Program-made: the position numbers and the translations under genes | Source: Gonapodya sp. JEL0774 | Taxonomy: Eukaryota; Monoblepharomycota; Monoblepharidomycetes; Monoblepharidales; Gonapodyaceae | DNA: 13,848 nucleotides | NCBI GenBank assembly: GCA_027604505.1 | Contig: JADIIX010000098.1 | Span: 65,212 to 79,059, forward strand | Reading direction: 5' to 3' | The notes under the pieces: model-generated | The model's database searches: none | Seen by the model: only the letters and a program-made list of their open reading frames with translations | What the model was told of the DNA's origin: nothing | Shown here: piece after piece, positions 7,150-13,848 of the stretch | Numbering within the stretch: the first letter of the stretch is position 1 | Layout: the number at the start of each line of letters is the position of its first letter

Positions 7150-10100
7150 TCAGTGATTGGTGAGTGAGTGCACAGTTGATACCTTCAATTCGACGTGTTT
7201 CGGCGTGTGAGATCGAAGCTCCGCAACAAGCTGAGGTATCGGAATTTGGGTGGGCAAATTGAAAGACGCGAGATCTCTGGAAGACGAGGGATGGTAAGGA
7301 TTACGTGGTGTTTGTGATTTATCATGAAGGATCGATTCTTCTATCGTGGACGGGGGTCGACCAAATTCACTGCCGTTTCGGAGTAAGAGTGACATATGCC
7401 GTGAGTGCAGGAATGGATGCGAAGGTGTCCGCACGCTGTGTGAATCACTTGATTCATCGTCGGTGGAGTTGATTGTAGCAACTCCTCTTGAAGCAAAAGA
7501 CGTATTTCTCCGTCGACTTGCAGCAGAGCTCAGGTTCTCCCTAGCGGATTCTGCATGCTTCGGTTCCAGTAATCTGGGATTGCGGTCAGTCGCACTCGCC
7601 TGTCTGGAACGGCGAAGGGCGTCGGGGGGCGGGCGATCAACTCGATTAACGCGAGTAGCCGAAGGTTCGGGGGATGAGGCATTCAAAGGGTCCGAAGATG
7701 ACGACGGTGCTTGAGCAAGTTTTGTGGTGAGCAGTAGTTGTTCGGCAATGGTCATGGTCCTGTTTGCTGGGTCAGCGTCTTCAGATAATGAATCGGCCAG
7801 CTCCAAATCGGGCTCTGAACTTTGTTTTGGCACTTGCTCTGTGAAAATGGAAAGATGAGGCGCAAAACCTATGATGCTACTAGGTGTACTAGTTGGAGCG
7901 ATACCGGATCGAGGTGTAGTCATTCGTGGGGAAGGAAGTGCTAAGAGCGGTTGTGCCTCTGATGTTTGTTCCTGTTGCGTCGGTGCACCTCGCGTAGGGT
8001 GGAGTAGAGGTACGGATCCATTCACAGGAAGTGTCACAGGGTCTCTACTGGTGGTTGGAAGAGGAGTCCCTCTCGTCGCACCACCACTAAATATCGAAAA
8101 TCCCTTAAGCACACTCGGTTTTGATTCTTGGCGATTGCGCTCTGCGGGCTTCACACCGTTGAGTGCATTGAGTACTGGACTCTGGTCACTCGACGCTGGA
8201 AGCAAAGTTCTCTCCAGAGCGTTCACTGAATCTGTGCCCAACGTCTCCGTGCTCATACTCATCTCTGGCTGGTGTGACGTAGTGCTACTGGCCAGCAACT
8301 GACTGCCGTCATTCTGTAATGTTTCCACGACGCTCTGACTGGATGGTTGTTCTGCCGCTCCAATCAAAACAGCTTTCGATGAGTTTGAAGGTGTCGTGGC
8401 TGGCGGTGTTTGTGCAGACCCAGAAGAGGTTGTTGAGCCCCCGTCCACAATGTCAAAAAAGGGAGCACGCGCTCTGGAAGGTTTCCCATCTTTTGAAGAA
8501 ATTGACGCCACAGCCTTCTCAACTTTCTGGACCATTTCAGATAGTCGTCGTTTCACCTTCTTCTTGGGCTGGAGACCAGAAGATTTAAGTTTGTTTCGCG
8601 CCTCTTTCGCAGCAAGTTTCATGTGGCGGCGCCGCATCTAAAACACAAGTCATTCAAATCTGACTAACAACAACCGCAGGTTGGAGAAAGTCATGGGGAT
8701 AATACCTGCTTCGCGTGTTCATGTGCTTCCCAGCGGCGCAGTATATGCGAAAATTGCTGTCATGGTTGGGATGACGATAGGTGGCAAAAAAGCGTGAGAA
8801 TGAAACCCGTTTCGGTAGTAGCAGCTCTATACTCACGAACGTGATCATCGTAAGCGGAAACGCAATGACAAATCTATGATGAAGATTTTTAAATGACATG
8901 ATAAAGGAGCCAATGCGCGGCCAAACAGGTGTAGCTCACACTGATGCAACGATCGCGACAGACGCAACAGCTTTCCCAAGGTCGGTCTTAGGTGTCACAT
9001 CACCATAGCCAATCTGATTCCTCATTTCACAACGTCAAAACTTCGCGTCCACCTCCCCGTCAGAAAATCGAGTACTCACAGTAGTCAACGTCACAAGAAC
9101 AAACCAAAAACACTGTGGTATACTTTGAAAAGAGCTGAGAGAATCATCTTCGTGATAGTACCAATAGCCGTCCCGATAATATTCTCCCGTTTGCTCAGAG
9201 TAGTATATAATTGTCGCGAAAAAGGTCACGAGGACAGCCAGAGCGTATATCAGGGCCAGAATACCATTCCTTGATTCCACAAGTGCCGCTGTGAGTGAGT
9301 GAGAGGTCAGGGACTATTTTCCATTCACGTGGAGAAGCAGGAGACACACTTAAAAGAAGCTGTATCTTTCCACTGCCAACCGCAAAGCATTCAATAGACG
9401 CAACGTATTTAGCGGGCGGCCGGATAGTCTCACCTCTTTCCAGCTATCCTCAATAACCGAAAAACTCGCATGAGCCGTAAAACTCGGAGAGTTGATAATC
9501 CACTAATTCCAGTTGAGTTGTGCAGTGGATTTACGCCCACGCTGAGTTCATAAATGAGCTCGATCCAGATCTAGCAAACACGGTAAGTCAGAAGCGATGA
9601 GGAAACACAACAGTTAGCATCAATATGCTCACTGGCAAGGTTGCAGCAAGGTCGATCCCGAATGACCAGTTTAGAGCCTCCTGAAAAGTTGCCTGTGCAT
9701 ATCGAGGATGACTTCAGACATCATTGTGTGTTTCTCGTCACAACCATAAATTAGCCTACCATGCCAATGACTTGAAGGACGATTTCCAATGTGAACGTAG
9801 CACCACAAACCATCTCAAGCACAAAGAAGAACGCGTGCGAGCGGTCGTTTAATTCCAAGCTGGGCAAGGTGGAGACACACTGAAATAGAATTAACATGGA
9901 GTCCGACTGGGCAGTCTCGAAAAAACCGTTGCGACAACAAAATCACCATAGAGAATGTGCTGATGATAACCGCCGATATGAAGATCCAATTGAATATTTG
10001 TGCCCAGCGACTGCTCTTGTGATCCCTCATGAACGTCCGCACATCCCTCCGCCACATCGGTAATCGGTTGACCTTTTGCTGCAGCTCTAGCTCCTTCTTT

Positions 10101-11175
10101 GTCTGACGTGAATGGCCATGGGCACTAAATTTGGTGCTCCGCTCGGGGTAAGAATCTGAACCACTCTCCAAGAAACCTCGACCCGTGCGAAGAATCTCAG
10201 TGTCGGTGAATGTTGCTGAGGGGTAGTAAGGGAACCCCAAAACGCCCCCACCACCACCGAGGCCTGGAGGCATTGCGAAAGAGGGATCTTGAATGGAACC
10301 TTCGACTTCCGACTGAGTGTAGCTGCCATCCGCAGAAACAGTCGTCCCTAGTGCTGGGCGCCTGCTCCGAGGTAACCCGTCCCCGTCACCCGTCAAACTA
10401 TCTTCTTCATCAGATCGCAGTCGCTCACTGTCCTCGTTGGTGCTGCTCCGGTCTGATTCCAGCGATTCAGCCCTGGCTCTTCGGGGTCGATCTGAAGCCC
10501 TTTCGTCGCCATCTTCAGGTCCCCCGTGCTTTCCATCTTCCCAAGTGATGGATCTGTTCAGGGGGATTCCAGCCCCCGGTCCGTCACTCGCCGGCTCAAC
10601 TCCGCCTGCCCAGTCCGCCACCAACGCCTTGACTTTTGACCTTGTTCGCTTCCCTTCGCCCTTGCTCTTGTCACCAGCGAATTGTTTCGCATCACCAGTC
10701 CCGGCTCCATTGTTGGGTACAGCTTGTGAGAGCGTGGAGGGTCTTCGCGAGGGAACCGAGTGGTTGGATCGTGTCCGAGAGTGACCGACAGATAGATTAT
10801 CCGAGGATCGGTTGGGCGATTTGGGTGCAGAGTTATACGCTTCATCCATCGAGTTTGGCTCTAGAGCCGGGTCAGATGAGACATTCGGACGATGGTGCTC
10901 CTCAGAGCGTGATGCCAAGCTTTATGACCCCCACCGAAATAACCCGATGATGAAAAGGAAACATCCAAAACAAGAGAAAAACAGCCGCGAAAAACTCACC
11001 GCGGAGAGTCTACGAACAAAGGTCCACCGAATCCCGCCCCTCCAACCCAAGAAATCATGGGGCTCAGCCCCCCTCCCTCATGATGGGACCTGGGGAACGA
11101 TCCCTGCGACATCCGCTTGGATCGCCGGTTCTGGTTCTCCTCATCTTCCACGAGCGCTCCAAGGATTGCTTCCAT
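7150..11175 (-). CDS. Voltage-gated K+ channel, Shaker-like 6TM, 11 exons
   Basis: Plasma-membrane voltage-gated potassium channel, expected to work as a tetramer. Exons in order of transcription: 11175-11000, 10919-9947, 9879-9760, 9692-9633, 9570-9434, 9372-9350, 9288-9080, 9013-8940, 8873-8837, 8756-8706, 8637-7150; 1115 residues with all phases matching. Residues 1-360 are a disordered, charged Ser-rich N-terminus in which I see no BTB-type T1 domain. S1 is ~364-384; S2 ~399-421 carries E405 and the charge-transfer pair F412/E415; S3 ~431-450 has D437. S4 has Arg 472, 475, 478, 481 and 484 at every third position (LRVLRLMRVFRLLR). The S4-S5 linker is SGKIQLLLT, S5 ~505-527, pore helix CFWFVLVTLT, filter TTIGYGD (565-571). 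S6 (580-603) has FPLTMI where metazoan Kv has a PVP bend. The ~510-residue tail begins with a basic helical stretch (RRWEAHEHAKQ, RRRHMKLAAKEARNK), then is Ser/Thr/Pro-rich. Start chosen at 11175; the frame is open upstream to 11283. Confidence 0.9.
9350..9372 (-). other. 23-nt microexon encoding the S4-S5 linker
   Basis: Exon 6 of the channel is TGGAAAGATAC to CTTTTAA, flanked by TTGGCAG upstream and GTGTGTCTC downstream, between two 61-nt introns. Including it gives S-GKIQLLL-T, which aligns without gaps to the linker of Shaker/Kv1 channels and joins S4 to S5 in frame. Leaving it out joins S4 (phase 2) to exon 7 in the wrong frame. Confidence 0.8.
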
Positions 11176-12173
11176 CTGGGTTTCCTGACAGTGGATCGCG
11201 GACAGGTGAAAACCTCGGGAGAACTGTGCGGGCGAGCCAGGCACATAAACACATGGGAGGCGCATCCACAAAAACGCCAACATATATTAATTATCAAAAC
11301 CATATCATGCGCGAATTACTTTGTCCATTCCATCGTCGCCTTATTTGCGATGACGGATTGCGTAGAACAGTGAGATTGGCTGACCTGCATAGTACAAGAC
11401 ACCCACGTGCTATCCACATGAGCCAGCTGGAAACATTATTATACCAACAGAAAGAAGGATCGCGGCTCGGGACAGATTATTTCGTGAAACCATTTTCGGG
11501 TCCTTCATAAAGATCACCGAGTAGATATCGAAAGAGAACGAAAAATAGGGAAGAGTTGCTCAATCAATCGACCCCGATTCAGACTGTCACGGGCACGGCA
11601 TACGATGGCGCCACGATTTTGAGATTTTCACGCAGCTTCTCTCCTACAATTACTACGTGATTTTGCAATAAATGCCCTGGGCTTGCACTCTTGCATTTGC
11701 CGCCGGGTTGATTTAAATCTATGTGCACCTATAGCGCACTAGTTCTCTCAGGAGACTCCGCGCTCACGAGGGGCAGTTGTTATTATAATCTGAGGTGTTT
11801 GGAACAACCACATCATGGATTGTTCCTGAACAAGTGGCCTGCCTAACGGCCGAAACCAGACCCAGTATACGTAGGAACACGGGCCAACATGGCAATTGGA
11901 AAGCCAGCATCCATTTCATCCACTTGTTATGCTTATTACGGCTCACTCGTGCTCGTTTGTTCTTGTTCCATTTACAAAATGGCGCCACACAGGGACAATT
12001 GTATAATCTCCGGGCACAGCCTCAACGGGATTTGTTCTCGCGAAATCTCGTTGAGGAGAAGGCCCCGCCAGACCCCCAAAACCAAATCTTCCACACTTTT
12101 TTAATTTTCAATAATTTCACCCACATCCCGCACCCACGTCTTACCCCTAATACCCACGGTCTGAAAATCCGCT
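11176..12173. promoter_or_regulatory. Divergent upstream region of channel and C2H2 regulator genes
   Basis: About 1 kb separates the two divergent start codons. Open frames here (for example 11795-12184 plus, 11764-11988 minus) show no recognisable domain or biased composition and are taken as chance. The stretch just before 12174 is pyrimidine/C-rich (repeated CCCAC, TTACCCC), as in a fungal 5' UTR and core promoter. A 7-bp inverted repeat, GGAACAA/TTGTTCC, lies at 11801-11826. No tRNA, repeat array or mobile element was seen. Confidence 0.5.
11801..11826. repeat. 7-bp inverted repeat upstream of C2H2 gene
   Basis: GGAACAA at 11801-11807 and TTGTTCC at 11820-11826 are exact reverse complements with a 12-nt spacer. 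It is a possible binding site for a dimeric regulator, but repeats this short also occur by chance. Confidence 0.4.
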
Positions 12174-13814
12174 ATGAGCGATGAAATTCCCCAGGAGTGT
12201 CTCGAAACGTCCCGGAAAAAGGCTACGAGGGCTGGAGGTCCCAGCAAAACAAAGCGACATCGCTGCACCTACCCGGACTGCGTGAAGGAATTCTCAACAG
12301 GGTGAGTTTCATGGTGAGGGCGATCGCTGTCTTGGGGGGCCAGATTCGTGGTGGAAGAACAGTTGTCAGGGCGGGAACCTGCCGAAGAAACCGTCTCACC
12401 CTTTACGGTCATGGGTGCTGGCTGACACACACATATTTCATGTTATCTCAATTTTATAAGGGGACATCTCACTCGACATGTTAAGACGTTCCACTCTCAC
12501 GAGAGACCTTTTGCATGTGGGATTGGTGACTGCGCCGCACGGTTTTCCCGGCATGTGAGTTTCTGGGGTGCGATACCTCCCGCACTCCGGCTAATTTTTG
12601 CTCCCCCCCTCCCCCTTCCATTTTACATTTTCATATAGGATAACTGCCGTCAGCACCGGAAAATTCATTTTCGAACCGCCGATTCTGGTGAGGTGTACGC
12701 CGCCAGCTCTCCTCGCCGATCGTTGAAAAAGGAGGATCTGGACCACCACCAAATCGTCGCGATCGACGAATCCCCAAAACGCATCTCGCTCCGTGCTCGC
12801 ACAAACCGTCCCAAGTATGTACAAGATTCTTGCAGCGAGGTCGACGAGGAGGACGACGGGATCTCGAGCGACGCACTGAGCGAGGACACTGTGGTGGACT
12901 CTGCACAGTCGTCCACCTCACCGTCTGGTTCTGCATCGCCGCGCACCCCTCGCTTCGAGGAAAGCGGCAAGGTCGAGTCGCCAACCATTACCGTGCGCGA
13001 AGTTGCATCACCAACACTCGCACCTGCATCGGGATCACCCGCCCCCAGCGACGGGTCACACAAGACAGCACTCTACACCACCGCAGCGGATGAGAAGGAC
13101 AACGTCAATGCGTTGAGCGTGCAGAGTTTTCTGGAATCTGAGGCGACTTTGAACGTGAACTCGGAGGCAAGCGCCCCAGTTGACCAACAAGCGTTGTATT
13201 CGGACCTCCTCGCCAACGCCGGCACTCTGACCACCATCGCGGAACAAGCTCAAGCTTTCACCATTCTCTCCCCGCAGGTGAACCATCACCTGCATCACTT
13301 GCCGCAACACCAGCCGGTGTTCCAATGGACGAACATGAGCAACCTTGTCCCAGAAGCCAGTTACGATCCGGCGCTCATCTCCCCACAGTCACTCCAGTTC
13401 CAGCTTGTACAGTTGCCGAACATGGCGCAGGCTCTTCCCTTGGGATATGGGTACCCTCCGATCGGGTACCCGACTTCTGCGGGGCACCTGGACGCCATCT
13501 TTCCCCCGTACGGGTCGATGCCCAACCAGTACTTGCCCGTGTTTACCCCTTCGATTTCCATTCCGGTATCTTCTCATCTCCAAACGGTTCAAACTCCGTC
13601 ACCCATCTCCCAATACTCTCCTGTGGAGATGCCTGTCCCGTTCCCTCAGCAGCACCAGCACCAGTACCAGCACGAGCACCAGTTCCATCCCCAGCCGCAT
13701 TCAACAGCTTTCAAGACTTGGCCGTTCAGGACCGTGGAGCCCGTGGCGTATTTGGGTGTCGGGGCAGGAAGCGACGGGGTGGATTCGTTGACGGTGTTTG
13801 AAGAGTGGAGGTAG
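12174..13814 (+). CDS. C2H2 zinc-finger transcription factor (Nrg1-like), 3 exons
   Basis: Nuclear DNA-binding regulator. Exons 12174-12301, 12461-12554 and 12639-13814 give 465 residues with matching phases; introns are 159 and 84 nt. Two tandem fingers lie at the N-terminus after a basic stretch (SRKKATRAG, KTKRHR). Finger 1 has C31, C36, H49, H54 (Cx4Cx12Hx4H) and finger 2 has C62, C67, H80, H84 (Cx4Cx12Hx3H), joined by SHERPF. FSTGGHLTRH and RFSRHDNCRQH resemble the FTTSGHLARH and RFSRHDNC signatures of the fungal Nrg1/2 repressor group, so Nrg1-like is the best guess; targets are unknown. The fingers are interrupted by introns at the tip of finger 1 and within finger 2 after RFSRH. Residues ~85-200 are acidic and Ser/Pro-rich; the remainder is Pro/Gln/His-rich, like an activation or co-repressor-binding region. 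TAG is at 13812-13814. Confidence 0.88.
13647..13700 (+). repeat. CAG/CAC trinucleotide-rich tract coding Gln/His
   Basis: In-frame run of CAG, CAC and related codons near the end of the zinc-finger gene, encoding alternating Gln and His (residues ~411-428, QQHQHQYQHEHQ). Such tracts vary in length between strains and are common in fungal transcription factors. Confidence 0.75.
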
Positions 13815-13848
13815 AGATGGCAGATATTGATGGGATGGGAGGGGACGG

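Noticed and set aside
9374-9430. Reading through intron 5 of the channel gives a helix-like peptide (NTLRLLNALRLAVERYS) resembling an S4-S5 linker.
   Set aside because: It is in a different frame from S4, has no upstream AG acceptor to join it, and the microexon model gives a gap-free match to Kv channels.
10812-11510. 232-residue plus-strand open frame opposite the channel's first exons.
   Set aside because: It is antisense to conserved-phase coding exons, has no recognisable domain and no coding-like conservation; treated as a shadow.
11764-12184. Open frames of 74-129 residues upstream of the zinc-finger gene.
   Set aside because: No domain, no neighbouring exon that fits, and they overlap the expected 5' UTR and promoter.
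1-13848. Search for CRISPR arrays, insertion sequences, tRNA/rRNA genes and prokaryotic operon features.
   Set aside because: None seen; gene structure is clearly that of an intron-rich eukaryote.

Overview
The window is a compact, intron-rich eukaryotic nuclear segment, most likely fungal. Six protein-coding genes can be supported, one of them cut by the left edge. Introns are mostly 58-110 nt with GTRAGN-like donors and YAG acceptors. The conserved genes (an Hrp1-type RNA-binding protein, an N2227/carnosine N-methyltransferase, a YDR286C-type glutaredoxin-like protein, an Nrg1-type C2H2 regulator) point to Fungi. The Shaker-like six-transmembrane potassium channel is not a usual feature of yeasts and moulds and suggests an early-diverging, zoosporic lineage such as a chytrid. 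The lineage is inference; species cannot be told from the sequence.

Layout, left to right: 1-680 (+), 3' end of an unrecognised gene with an acidic stretch followed by a very basic patch. 776-1165 (-), small mitochondrial-type glutaredoxin-like protein. 1166-1296, short divergent promoter with a perfect 10-bp inverted repeat. 1297-3412 (+), carnosine N-methyltransferase, reconstructed from eight exons (418 aa). 3595-6803 (+), two-RRM hnRNP/Hrp1-like protein, reconstructed from seven exons (635 aa), with a 754-nt intron inside RRM1 and a Met-rich then RGG-rich tail. 6804-7149, shared 3' region of convergent genes. 7150-11175 (-), voltage-gated K+ channel, reconstructed from eleven exons including a 23-nt microexon (1115 aa). 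11176-12173, about 1 kb of divergent upstream sequence. 12174-13814 (+), two-finger C2H2 transcription factor in three exons (465 aa).

Most raw open reading frames here are fragments, because introns often keep the frame open or shift it. The exon models were built by hand from splice consensus, phase agreement and remembered family conservation. All four multi-exon models close with consistent phase and an integral codon count.

The genes do not form an operon-like unit and no mobile element, CRISPR array, tRNA or rRNA was seen. The most unusual content is the fungal Shaker-type channel with a microexon-encoded S4-S5 linker, followed by the long intron that splits RRM1 and the palindrome in the glutaredoxin/methyltransferase promoter.
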